Positions 1 through 8,209 of a DNA stretch of 64,000 nt are shown here, piece after piece. The stretch is from an uncultured Gallionellaceae bacterium. Its GTDB lineage: Bacteria; Pseudomonadota; Gammaproteobacteria; Burkholderiales; Gallionellaceae. The notes under the pieces were generated by a model. It did no database searches. It was not told the DNA's origin and saw only the letters and a program-made list of their open reading frames with translations. Each line of letters opens with the position of its first letter. The first letter of the stretch is position 1. The DNA lies in contig CAINCU010000005.1 in the NCBI GenBank assembly GCA_903847155.1, positions 1-64,000 of the forward strand, in the 5' to 3' direction. Both the position numbers and the translations under genes were made by a program.

Positions 1-1
1 A

Positions 2-385
2 AAAGTAATGGCAGCCAAAAAGCCAGTTGCGAAAAAATCCGCAGCTAAGCCTGCCGCAAAGAAAGTAGCTGCCAAAAAACCGGCCGCGAAAAAAGTAGTA
101 GCAGCCAAAAAGCCAGTTGCGAAAAAAGTCGCAGCTAAGCCTGCCGCAAAGAAAGTAGCTGCCAAAAAATCGGCCGCGAAAAAAGTGGTGGCAGCCAAAA
201 AGCCAGTTGCGAAAAAATCCGCAGCTAAGCCTGCCGCAAAGAAAGTAGCTGCCAAAAAACCGGCCGCGAAAAAAGTAGTAGCAGCCAAAAAGCCAGTTGC
301 GAAAAAAGCAGCGGCAAAAAAACCTGCCAAGAAAGTAGTAGCGAAATCTGCTCCTGCTGCAGGCAAAGGCATCCTCGGCGCCTAA
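2..385 (+). CDS. Histone H1-like Lys/Ala-rich DNA-binding protein, 5' end cut off by window
   Basis: The product is almost only Ala, Lys, Val and Pro, arranged as AAKKPVAKK / AAKPAAKKVAAKK units, which is the composition of bacterial histone H1-like nucleoid proteins (AlgP/Hc1 type) that bind DNA through a flexible basic tail. The first visible ATG (position 8) sits exactly where the other repeat units have a GTA/GTG Val codon (AAA-GTA-ATG-GCA-GCC against AAA-GTA-GTA-GCA-GCC). It is therefore probably an internal Met, and the true start lies upstream of the window. The C-terminus leaves the repeat with KSAPAAGKGILGA and stops at 383-385. The family is clear from composition alone; a specific function (chromatin compaction or regulation) is inference. 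Confidence 0.8.
   Translation, partial: KVMAAKKPVAKKSAAKPAAKKVAAKKPAAKKVVAAKKPVAKKVAAKPAAKKVAAKKSAAKKVVAAKKPVAKKSAAKPAAKKVAAKKPAAKKVVAAKKPVAKKAAAKKPAKKVVAKSAPAAGKGILGA
11..345 (+). repeat. Tandem 90-bp coding repeats
   Basis: Near-identical 90-bp units start at 11, 101 and 191, and a fourth, partial unit starts at 281. Each begins GCAGCCAAAAAGCCAGTTGC and encodes 30 residues of the Lys/Ala-rich tail. Differences between units are mostly single substitutions (TCC/GTC; CCG/TCG), so the array looks recently expanded and is probably variable in length between strains. Confidence 0.9.
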
Positions 386-386
386 G

Positions 387-438
387 CTTCATAGATTGGG
401 GCGGGCGCCGGGTTTTGCGTTTCGCCCTTTCTATGAAG
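387..438 (+). terminator. Large stem-loop just after the histone-like gene
   Basis: CTTCATAGA (387-395) pairs perfectly with TCTATGAAG (430-438), and inside it GGGCG pairs with CGCCC. The structure begins one base after the stop codon. No U-run follows directly (a T-run lies at about 466-472), so it may be a terminator or a 3'-end stabilising structure. I see nothing else in 439-659. Confidence 0.45.
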
Positions 439-659
439 TCCGTTGCGAGCAAGGTGGTTTGGCGTTTTTTTCCAAGTTTGTTGAGCCCTTCAGCGAACTG
501 TATATCTTTTCCACAGAATTATTATCATCAGCAATCAAGCAGCAAACTCACTCCTGTTCAGGCTGAGTAAGCACAACAGTTCGTGGTGGTGTATGTCTTT
601 GGGTCTGAGTAATTGATTGCGACACATCTGAATGTGATGCCGCGATTGGGATGTCAGAA

Positions 660-2117
660 TCAGTGAATCAGGAAGATTGTTGCCAAGCCAAGGAAGATGA
701 AAAAACCGCCGCTGTCGGTGATGGCGGTAATCATCACGCTGGAGCCGATGGCAGGATCGCGACCTAATTTCTGCATGATGAGCGGGATGAACAGACCGAC
801 GATAGCGCCCACTGTCAGGTTGAGAACTATTGCGCTGGTCATCACCAAGCCGAGCGGTATGCTGTGATACAGGAAGAACGCGAATAGCCCTGCGATGCCG
901 CCCCACACCACACCGTTCAAGCCGCTGATCGCCAATTCCTTGAGCATTAAACGACGTGCATTGTTCTGCGAAATCTGACCGAGTGCTAACGAACGGATGA
1001 TGATGGTGGTGGTCTGGTTTGCCGAGTTGCCTGCGATGCCAGCAACGATGGGCATCAACGTGGCAAGGGCGACGAACTGCTGGATGGTGTTTTCAAATTC
1101 ACCGATCACGCGCGAGGCGAAGAAAGCAGTACACAGATTTAGTGCCAGCCAAGACCAGCGGTTCTGTGCCGACTTCCACACCGAAGCGAAAATATCCTCC
1201 TCTTCGCGCAGACCGGCCTGATTCAGCAAATCGCTTTCCGATTCGGCACGGATGAAGTCAAGCACCACATTCACCGTGACGCGTCCGACCAGCTTGCCAT
1301 CCTCATCCACCACTGGTGCGGAAACCAGATCGTAGCGTTCGAACGATTGTGCGGCCTGCTCGGCCTTGTCATCCGGGTTGAGCCGGATAGTGTCGGTTAG
1401 CATCAATTTCCCCACCACAGTTTCAGGCGCGTTGACTACGATCAAGTTGATTGGCAACACGCCCTTGAAACGGTCGTCCCTATCCACTACGAACACCTGG
1501 TCGGTATGGTCGGGCAGTTCGTCGAAACGGCGCAGATAGCGCGACACCACTTCCAGCGTCACATCCTCGCGCACATGCATCATGTTGAAATCCATCAGCG
1601 CGCCGACGGAATCTTCCTGATACGACATGGCCGAACGCAGTTGCTCGCGTTCTTCGATGGACAGCGACTTGAATACGTCGCGCATCACGTTTTGCGGCAG
1701 GTCGGGGGCGAGGTCGGCAATCTCGTCGGTGTCGAGCTGTTCCGCCGCTTCGCGCAACTCCTCGCGACTCATGCTGGCAATCAGTGATTCGCGCACCGAA
1801 TCAGAAACTTCAATCAGGATATCGCCGTCGCGATCCGCTTTCACCAGATCCCACAGCATCAAGCGCTGCTCGATGGGTAAGGATTCCAGAATGTAGGCAA
1901 TGTCGGCGGAGTGCAACTCGTCCAGCTTCTCGCGCAATTTTGCCAGATGCCGCTTGTGCAGCATTTTGTCCAGCAACTCATGCCGCTCATCACGTGGCAA
2001 TTCCTGGCGGTGCGTCACCGTCGCTGCCAAAATCTGTTCCTCAAGCAGGTGTTGCACTAGCTTCAACTGTTCCTGCACGTTCTCGACATAGTGGTGTTCG
2101 CGGGCTGGTTTGTTCAT
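660..2117 (-). CDS. mgtE: Magnesium transporter MgtE
   Basis: This is a 485-residue MgtE-family Mg2+ channel. It has a cytoplasmic N-terminal superhelical domain (ADIAYILESLPIEQRLMLWD), a tandem CBS domain in the middle (from about residue 140, with VSAPVVDEDGKLVGRVTVN), and five C-terminal membrane helices with the family signature LMPIVAGIAGNSANQTTTII. Length matches the family. I chose the ATG at 2115-2117 over an in-frame TTG three codons earlier because AGGA lies 9 nt before the ATG but directly abuts the TTG. In the known family the N and CBS domains sense cytoplasmic Mg2+ and gate the pore. It is divergent from the CorA-like gene, with a 113-bp shared upstream region too short to hold an M-box riboswitch. 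Confidence 0.95.
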   Translation of the reverse strand: MNKPAREHHYVENVQEQLKLVQHLLEEQILAATVTHRQELPRDERHELLDKMLHKRHLAKLREKLDELHSADIAYILESLPIEQRLMLWDLVKADRDGDILIEVSDSVRESLIASMSREELREAAEQLDTDEIADLAPDLPQNVMRDVFKSLSIEEREQLRSAMSYQEDSVGALMDFNMMHVREDVTLEVVSRYLRRFDELPDHTDQVFVVDRDDRFKGVLPINLIVVNAPETVVGKLMLTDTIRLNPDDKAEQAAQSFERYDLVSAPVVDEDGKLVGRVTVNVVLDFIRAESESDLLNQAGLREEEDIFASVWKSAQNRWSWLALNLCTAFFASRVIGEFENTIQQFVALATLMPIVAGIAGNSANQTTTIIIRSLALGQISQNNARRLMLKELAISGLNGVVWGGIAGLFAFFLYHSIPLGLVMTSAIVLNLTVGAIVGLFIPLIMQKLGRDPAIGSSVMITAITDSGGFFIFLGLATIFLIH

Positions 2118-2230
2118 CGTGGGCAATCCTGCGAATTACTGATAATTGGCAATAGATAACAGACTGACATCGCTGGAGGATAACTTATAATTCCGGCAGC
2201 AATTCGTCTTTTCCACAGGCCAGCATTCTT

Positions 2231-3568
2231 ATGTCAAGCGATTCGGAAATCGAACACCAGAACAACCAGCAGACGGTACTTAATTTAATTAAAAAGCACC
2301 GGCTCGTCGAGGGTTTTGTCCACAAGCAGGACATACCTCGTCGCGACTTGGTGGAAACCCTGGTGCGCAAACAGAATCTGGCGAAAATGCAGCAGATCCT
2401 TAACCAGATTTCCCCGACTGAAGTTTCGCAAGTTCTGGAAGAATTAACTCCGGAAGACCAGCTATTCGTTTGGGATCAATTTAATGATGAACGCAAGGAA
2501 CAGATTCTTAAGGATGTGCCGATTTCACTGATACAGGCATTAGGAAGACGCGAATACAAAAACGAAAAATCCAGCATCAAGGCATTCGAGTTGCATGAAG
2601 GCCGCTTGCGCGAGATCGCCATCAGTACCCGCGATGATTTAATCAAGGTCAAGCCGGTTTGGATCGACATGGTGAACCCGTCGTTCGAAGAACGGGTTTG
2701 GGTCGGTGCCATATTCGGCATCGAACTGCCCGACCCGGACAAGTTGAATGACCTTGAATCGAGCGCGCGCTTTTATGTCGAAGGAAATGGTTCAATTCAT
2801 TTGCGCTCCGATTTTTTGCTCGACAAAGAAGATGTTTCGCGCAGTGTCCCGGTGGCCTTTGTTTTATATCAGGACATATTGTTCTCAGTACGCAAAGTTG
2901 ATTTGCCGGTCTTTCGTTTGCAGCGCTTGCGCGCACTCGCGCAACCAAACTATGTGCTCGATTCCAGAGATGTCTTGCTCGACCTGTATGCCGCTGATGC
3001 CGAATATTCCGCCGATGCACTGGAAGATGTTTACCAAGGGCTGCGCGTGGTGAGCAAGCAAGTGCTCAGCAATAACAATATTGGCGAGCAAGCCGACGAC
3101 ACCCTGACGGCCATTGCGCACGAAGAAGACCTGAACGGCCTGATCCGCCGCAACGTGCTGGATACCCGCCGTGCCGTGTCGTTCCTCATGCGCAGCAAAT
3201 TCCTGACCAAACAGCAGTTGGAAGATGCCCAGCAAATCCTGCGCGACATCGATTCACTGGACGGACACACCGCATTCATCTTCGATAAGATCAACTTCCT
3301 GATGGATGCCACGGTCGGTTTCATTAACAACAACCAGAACAAAAACGTAAAGCGCCTGACCGTATTGAGCGTCGTGTTCATGCCGCTCAATGTGTTGGCC
3401 GGTATCGGCGGCATGTCAGAGTTTTCAATGATGACGCAGGGAATTCCTTGGCCGATTTCTTATACGCTTTTCACGATCGCACTGGTTGTTGTGGGATGGC
3501 TTACTTTCTTCTTGCTGCGCTTCTTTGAACGGCGCGAGAAATCAAATCCAAGCAGACTGCAAGATTAA
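2231..3568 (+). CDS. CorA-family divalent cation transporter with MgtE-like N-terminal domain
   Basis: The 445-residue product ends in a CorA-type module: a long helical cytoplasmic region, then two C-terminal membrane helices (NVKRLTVLSVVFMPLNVLAG and the segment around residues 410-432) and a basic tail. The loop signature is GIGGMSEFSMM, so residues 394-396 read Gly-Met-Ser where classical CorA has Gly-Met-Asn. The first 100 residues (VRKQNLAKMQQILNQISPTE, VSQVLEELTPEDQLFVWD) resemble the MgtE N domain encoded by the divergent neighbour, which points to a domain fusion. A role in Mg2+ or another divalent cation is likely; the altered signature makes ion choice uncertain, and efflux is also possible. 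Confidence 0.8.
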   Translation: MSSDSEIEHQNNQQTVLNLIKKHRLVEGFVHKQDIPRRDLVETLVRKQNLAKMQQILNQISPTEVSQVLEELTPEDQLFVWDQFNDERKEQILKDVPISLIQALGRREYKNEKSSIKAFELHEGRLREIAISTRDDLIKVKPVWIDMVNPSFEERVWVGAIFGIELPDPDKLNDLESSARFYVEGNGSIHLRSDFLLDKEDVSRSVPVAFVLYQDILFSVRKVDLPVFRLQRLRALAQPNYVLDSRDVLLDLYAADAEYSADALEDVYQGLRVVSKQVLSNNNIGEQADDTLTAIAHEEDLNGLIRRNVLDTRRAVSFLMRSKFLTKQQLEDAQQILRDIDSLDGHTAFIFDKINFLMDATVGFINNNQNKNVKRLTVLSVVFMPLNVLAGIGGMSEFSMMTQGIPWPISYTLFTIALVVVGWLTFFLLRFFERREKSNPSRLQD

Positions 3569-3588
3569 TCAAGATAGATGTTTCGTAA

Positions 3589-3651
3589 GCCAATAAACAC
3601 GGGTATCTTCAAGGTATTGTTTTGTAGATCGCCATTTGACGGGCGTGTGCG
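3589..3651 (+). repeat. Intergenic repeat family, copy 1 (core only)
   Basis: AATAAACACGGGTATCTTC, a 15-nt variable spacer, then GTAGATCGCC and TTGACGGGCG. It lies between the convergent ends of the CorA-like gene and mtgA. The same core occurs at 15064-15128, 32689-32755 and 45344-45405. CGCC and GGCG within it can pair. Confidence 0.75.
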
Positions 3652-3663
3652 GGACAGGCGTAC

Positions 3664-4359
3664 TCATGGGATATCCGCATCCGGCATGCGATCCAGAATG
3701 ACGCTGGTCTTGGCGAGCATGCCGCGCGCTTCGCGGTGTTTGTCGTAATAGCGCGGGTTGGGCACCATGGCGGCGAGCTTGGCGGCTTGTTCCGGGCTGA
3801 GTTGTGCGGCACTGACACCAAAGTAATGGCGTGCCGCCGCTTCAGCGCCAAATACCCCGTTACCCCATTCGATGACGTTCAGGTAAATCTCGAAAATACG
3901 CTGCTTGTTCATCACCGCCTCTAGCATCAAGGTGATGATGACTTCCTCGCCTTTACGCCACGGCGTGCGCTTGGTGGAGAGAAATAGATTCTTTGCCAGT
4001 TGCTGGCTGATGGTGGAACCGCCGGCGACGATCTTGCCTTTCTTCTTGTTTTTCTCGTAAGCCTTGGCGATGCCTTCCCAATCGAAACCCTCGTGATCGA
4101 CGAACTTGGCGTCTTCGGCAGCGATGAGCGCCTGCTTGAGGTTATCGGAAATCCTGTTGTAGGGAACCCATTTCTGTTTCAGCTCGGCCTTCGGGTTCTT
4201 GTCCTGCATCATTTCCAGACGGTCATCCATAAATGCGCTGCTGGAAGGGTTGAACTTGATCCACCAACAGACATGGGCAAACAGCCACAGTTGGTACAGC
4301 ACAAACAGCGCGAACAGCAGCAGAACGATACGCCAGAAAAGACTCTTAGGTTTTCTCAT
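3664..4359 (-). CDS. mtgA: Monofunctional biosynthetic peptidoglycan transglycosylase
   Basis: This GT51 enzyme (231 aa) polymerises lipid II into glycan strands at the periplasmic face of the inner membrane. An N-terminal anchor (FWRIVLLLFALFVLYQLWLF) is followed by the GT51 motifs: AAEDAKFVDHEGFD with the catalytic Glu, GGSTISQQLAKNLFLS, RKGEEVIITLMLE and EIYLNVIEWG. The start is the ATG at 4357-4359, which overlaps the aroE stop as ATGA; a longer upstream reading frame would run deep into aroE and is unlikely. The aroE-mtgA pairing is common in betaproteobacteria, so the two are probably translationally coupled. Confidence 0.95.
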   Translation of the reverse strand: MRKPKSLFWRIVLLLFALFVLYQLWLFAHVCWWIKFNPSSSAFMDDRLEMMQDKNPKAELKQKWVPYNRISDNLKQALIAAEDAKFVDHEGFDWEGIAKAYEKNKKKGKIVAGGSTISQQLAKNLFLSTKRTPWRKGEEVIITLMLEAVMNKQRIFEIYLNVIEWGNGVFGAEAAARHYFGVSAAQLSPEQAAKLAAMVPNPRYYDKHREARGMLAKTSVILDRMPDADIP

Positions 4360-5162
4360 GCGCGCATTTTTTCCAGCACGGACTTGGAATCCGGGCGCAC
4401 GTTGCGCCACAGGAAGAACGCTTCGGCAGCCTGCTCCACCAGCATGCCCAGACCGTCGGAGACGGTCGTTGCGCCTTGTTCGCGGGCATAGCGCAAGAAC
4501 GGCGTATCGCGCCCATACATCATGTCGTAGGCCAATGCGCCGGGTTTGAACAATGCTTCCGGCAGTGGTGGCAATTCATCCGACAAACCGCTGGAAGTGG
4601 CGTTGATGACCAAGTCGAATTGCTTACCCGCCAACTCGTCGTAGCGCCGCGCATACACCGTGCCGGAGCCTTTGAATTCGTCCGCCAACAATTGCGCTTT
4701 TTCGAGTGTGCGGTTGGCGATGACGATGCCGACTCCAGCATTGAACAGCGGCCACAACACGCCAGCCGCCGCGCCGCCCGCGCCGAGCAGCAGCGCGTCC
4801 TTCCACATCAACTTGAAATTCAGATTCTTCTCGATGTCTGCTAGCAAGCCTGCACCGTCGGTGTTGGCGCCGAGTATTTCGTCATCACGGAAGATCAGCG
4901 TATTTACTGCCTTTGCATCGCGTGCGCGGTTGCTGAGTCGGTTGCATAACTTGAATGCCTCGAACTTAAAAGGCACGGTCACGTTGCAACCCTTGTAACC
5001 TTCATCACGCAAACGCAGAATGGTCGCAGTGAAGCCGTCCAGCGGCGACTCGATAGCCTCGTAGCTCATGTCCTGTCCGGTCTGTTGCGCGAACATCGAG
5101 TGAATCAGCGGCGACTTGCTGTGCGAGATGGGATTGCCGATAACGGCGTATTGGTCGGTCAT
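4356..5162 (-). CDS. aroE: Shikimate dehydrogenase
   Basis: AroE reduces 3-dehydroshikimate to shikimate with NADPH in the cytoplasm (aromatic amino acid pathway). The 268-residue product has the substrate-binding NPISHSKSPLIH motif, the catalytic Lys66 in NVTVPFK, Asp102 in NTDGAG, the Rossmann loop GAGGAAAGVL and the NADP-binding ANRTLEKA strand. Length is normal. It lies 42 bp downstream of the permease gene and overlaps mtgA by ATGA. Confidence 0.97.
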   Translation of the reverse strand: MTDQYAVIGNPISHSKSPLIHSMFAQQTGQDMSYEAIESPLDGFTATILRLRDEGYKGCNVTVPFKFEAFKLCNRLSNRARDAKAVNTLIFRDDEILGANTDGAGLLADIEKNLNFKLMWKDALLLGAGGAAAGVLWPLFNAGVGIVIANRTLEKAQLLADEFKGSGTVYARRYDELAGKQFDLVINATSSGLSDELPPLPEALFKPGALAYDMMYGRDTPFLRYAREQGATTVSDGLGMLVEQAAEAFFLWRNVRPDSKSVLEKMRA

Positions 5163-5204
5163 GTTGAATGCGCGGAAAAATCAGTGTGCGCATTGTAATG
5201 AAAA

Positions 5205-5960
5205 TCAGCTCATCTTTCGCGCAGACAGCAGCCATACAACGATAACGCCCACTGCGGCCATCGCCCACACCACGGTGGCGCCACTCGGCAGATCGAACAA
5301 TGCCGACAGCAACAAGCCGACGGCATATCCGGCGATGCCGATGGCAAATGCAATTGCTATGCGGCGTTGTTTGACGCGGTAGGTGGCGAGCGCCGGAACG
5401 ATCAGGCTGGCGAATACGAGATAGATGCCGACCAGTTGCACTGAAGCGGTGACGGCCAGAGCGAACAGGCCGTAGAAGCCGAGATTGCTGCTTTTCAGTT
5501 TGGTCCAATGCCACAATGCAAGCAACACGGCGGACAAAACAGCGGTGACAATCAATTGTTCGACGCTCACCCACAGAATCTGCCCGACCAGCAAATCCTT
5601 GAGATGTTCACCTGCATGCACATCGCGGCTCATCAGCAAAATGCCGCCACTGGCGGCGAGCACGAAAGTCAGACCGATACAGGCTTCCTTGACCTCAGGC
5701 ACGCGCCGTTCGATCCACGCCAGCAGGCCAGCTCCACACAGCGCGCTGACAGCGGCGATGAGTTGCACCAGCAGCGGTTTGTCGGTGAGGTCAAGCAATC
5801 CGGCGATGACCACGCCGAGCCCTGCGATCTGTGCCACCGCAAGATCGGCGAAAATCACGCCGCGCTCCAGCACTTTCATGCCGAGCAGAATATGGGTGGA
5901 CAGAACCAGCAAGCCCGCGATGAAAGCGGGCAGCAGGATGTTGAGTTCGATGTCGTTCAT
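5205..5960 (-). CDS. Metal (Zn/Mn-type) ABC transporter permease, ZnuB-like
   Basis: The 251-residue polytopic protein has about eight hydrophobic helices and the ABC-3 permease features VLERGVIFADLAVAQIAGLG and LVGIYLVFASLIVPALAT. Proteins of this family move Zn2+, Mn2+ or Fe2+ delivered by a cluster A-I binding protein, here the next gene upstream. A good Shine-Dalgarno site (AAAGGAATAACTCT) precedes the ATG. No ATP-binding subunit gene is adjacent, so its ATPase must be encoded elsewhere. Confidence 0.85.
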   Translation of the reverse strand: MNDIELNILLPAFIAGLLVLSTHILLGMKVLERGVIFADLAVAQIAGLGVVIAGLLDLTDKPLLVQLIAAVSALCGAGLLAWIERRVPEVKEACIGLTFVLAASGGILLMSRDVHAGEHLKDLLVGQILWVSVEQLIVTAVLSAVLLALWHWTKLKSSNLGFYGLFALAVTASVQLVGIYLVFASLIVPALATYRVKQRRIAIAFAIGIAGYAVGLLLSALFDLPSGATVVWAMAAVGVIVVWLLSARKMS

Positions 5961-6013
5961 AGAGTTATTCCTTTAGAAACTCGTTATTCCGACTTGCGCC
6001 AGAATAACGGTTG

Positions 6014-6910
6014 TTATTTCAATCCCGCCAGCAAGCGCTGGATGGTGTCATCAAACATTGCAAACAAATCGTTCGCCTGCGGCGTGCCGCCCACGGTGAA
6101 CGGCACGACCACGGCGGGCACATGTGCGCGTTCCGCGATCCATTCCGACGGGCGCCCATCCTGGTAGGCGGCGCGGATCACCATGCGCGCCGGATACTGT
6201 TGCAGTCCATTCAACACCTTGCCCAGCCATGCGGCACTGGGTTCCATGCCGGGTTTGGGTTCCAGTTCGGCGACTTCATGCAACCCCAGCCAGTTGTTGA
6301 GGTAGGGGAAGCCTTTGTGTTGCACGATGATGGAAATGCCCTTCAACGGTGCTGCCTGTTTTTCCCATTTCGCAATCGCCGCGCGCCACTGCTGATTGAA
6401 TGCGGTGAACCGCTGTTGGTAGAAAACAGCGTTGGCTGGATCAAGCTGGATCAGGCGTTGGCTGAGCGCTTCCGCCACCGGCAGGAAGTTGCGCGCATCG
6501 GTCTGGATGTGCGGGTTGCCAGCAGCATGCACATCGCCATCGGCTCTATCCAGACGGGTGGGCACTTCCAGCATGGTGACGTATTTCGCTGCTTCAAAAT
6601 TGCCGGGGCTGCCGGGTTGGATTTTGCTGTTGGTGGATTCGCGCAACACCACCGGCATCCAGCCGATCTCCAATTCCGCGCCGGTACACACCAGCAGTTG
6701 CGCACTGCGCGCCTTAGCGATCAGGCTGGGACGCGCCTGCACTTGATGCGGGTCTTGCAACGGGCCGGTGGCGGTGTAGATGCTGGCCTTGTCGCCTGCG
6801 AGTTGTTGTGTAAGCGCCGCCCATTCCGGTTCGCAGGCGAACACGTTGAGCGCGGCGTGAGCGTTGCTGGTAAGTAGCAACAGAAACAGTGTCCAGAGTA
6901 TTTTTTGCAT
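6014..6910 (-). CDS. Periplasmic metal-binding protein of an ABC transporter (ZnuA-like)
   Basis: This 298-residue cluster A-I substrate-binding protein has a Sec signal (MQKILWTLFLLLLTSNAHA). Candidate metal ligands are His in GPLQDPHQ, His in AAGNPHIQTD, and acidic/His residues in the C-terminal lobe. It lacks the His-rich loop of classical ZnuA. The start is set by AAAGGAAATAAC before ATG 6908-6910; an extension by 17 codons would overlap the porin gene. It sits between the porin and the permease, which fits a metal-uptake role. Zn2+ is the most likely metal but is not proven by the sequence. Confidence 0.8.
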   Translation of the reverse strand: MQKILWTLFLLLLTSNAHAALNVFACEPEWAALTQQLAGDKASIYTATGPLQDPHQVQARPSLIAKARSAQLLVCTGAELEIGWMPVVLRESTNSKIQPGSPGNFEAAKYVTMLEVPTRLDRADGDVHAAGNPHIQTDARNFLPVAEALSQRLIQLDPANAVFYQQRFTAFNQQWRAAIAKWEKQAAPLKGISIIVQHKGFPYLNNWLGLHEVAELEPKPGMEPSAAWLGKVLNGLQQYPARMVIRAAYQDGRPSEWIAERAHVPAVVVPFTVGGTPQANDLFAMFDDTIQRLLAGLK

Positions 6911-6935
6911 GTTATTTCCTTTTGAATTGCGAGTA

Positions 6936-8147
6936 TCAATACTGGTGTGCGCCGTGCGCACCCATGCTTACGATGTATTGCACCAACACCTGATTGTCAG
7001 GCAGTCCCTGACGCGAGTTGTCGTGCGCCAGTTGCAGGCGGATGCGCGAGAATTCGCTGGCGTTGTAATCTGTCATCCAAGTCAGGCGCGATGGGTTGAA
7101 GGCGTAATCGCTGATGACTTTTCCTGTGAGAGAAACGCCCAAGCTGGCGATGCCGGGATCAAGCCGGTCGTAGCGCAAGCCGGTGCGCCAGTTCGGCGTG
7201 AACTGATACACGCTCTGCACATACCAGCCGCTTTGGGTGACGGAGTAGCTGCCTGTAGCTGTTCCTGCAGTACTCAAACCAGCCGCGTCATACGTCAGCG
7301 ACCCGCTTTCCTTGCGCTGGAAATATTCTCCCTGCACTTTCAGGTAGCGTTCGTAGAAATTGCCGTTGGGCGAATATTTCCACACGAAGTCCAGACCGCC
7401 GGTTTGGCTGTCGCCACTGAAACTGTTGCTCACGATGCCTGCGGCAGGAATGCTGCTGCTGAGCCTATCCACGGCATGCGTCTGATGCAGCGAAACTCCA
7501 GCGCGCCAGCTTTGTTCGATGCCAATGTCGTCGCCGAAATGCGCGAACAGCACGCCTTCGCCGTTGCCGTTCTTGGCTCGGACGGCTCCGGGAAAATTGC
7601 TGCCTTTGCCGAGTTCGCCGCCTACCTCGATGAACATGTCGGTAGGCGCCAGCCACTTGAGCTGAATGCCATCCTCTTTCAACTGGTCGCCCCACAGCAC
7701 TGCATACACCAGCGGCTGGTCAACGAAGTCCCAAGTGTGCGAATGTTGCTCGTTGAGATAACCCAGGCCGGAAAAGATGCGGCCGAACTTGAGGTTGAGT
7801 CCGTTGCCCAGCGACGAGGTTTGCACAAAAGCATTTTCCACGCTGACGCCACCGGCAGAGGCGAGCGAGATGGTGGCGATGCCGCGAAACAGCGGATCAA
7901 TGTCAGCGGCAATACCCAGCTCGGATTCGCCGAGATTGAAACTCTGTTCGTGCCCCGAATTGGGATTCATGGCGAAACCGGTGGCGGGTATGGCTGGGTC
8001 TTGCTGCAAGCTGCCGTAGGTGCCGGACAGAATGAGCGACAAGGCCGGATTGAAAGCGTTATCACTGCCGGGGCTGGCGGCGCAAGCGCCGACGGAATGA
8101 AGCATCAGGACAGCCACGGCTGTACCCGAACAAATTTTTTTGAACAT
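6936..8147 (-). CDS. Outer-membrane porin-like beta-barrel protein, metal cassette
   Basis: The 403-residue product has a signal peptide (ending VGACAA), then alternating amphipathic strands rich in aromatic residues and Gly, such as GLNLKFGRIFSGLGYLNEQH and GWYVQSVYQFTPNWRTGLRY, as in phosphate-selective-porin-like barrels. It ends in the His-containing tail GAHGAHQY instead of the usual terminal Phe. A GGAG site lies about 8 nt before the ATG. Its place between a DUF2946-like gene and the metal-binding protein suggests outer-membrane passage of the same metal. Specific substrate unknown. Confidence 0.65.
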   Translation of the reverse strand: MFKKICSGTAVAVLMLHSVGACAASPGSDNAFNPALSLILSGTYGSLQQDPAIPATGFAMNPNSGHEQSFNLGESELGIAADIDPLFRGIATISLASAGGVSVENAFVQTSSLGNGLNLKFGRIFSGLGYLNEQHSHTWDFVDQPLVYAVLWGDQLKEDGIQLKWLAPTDMFIEVGGELGKGSNFPGAVRAKNGNGEGVLFAHFGDDIGIEQSWRAGVSLHQTHAVDRLSSSIPAAGIVSNSFSGDSQTGGLDFVWKYSPNGNFYERYLKVQGEYFQRKESGSLTYDAAGLSTAGTATGSYSVTQSGWYVQSVYQFTPNWRTGLRYDRLDPGIASLGVSLTGKVISDYAFNPSRLTWMTDYNASEFSRIRLQLAHDNSRQGLPDNQVLVQYIVSMGAHGAHQY

Positions 8148-8209
8148 GTGTTCTCCGCAATAAAAATCACAAAGCCACGCGAGGTTAAGCGCGGGGATAT
8201 TGAAAGTAA

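Noticed and set aside
2118-2230. M-box or other Mg2+ riboswitch before mgtE
   Set aside because: The divergent gap is only 113 bp, and I found no M-box-like conserved segments.
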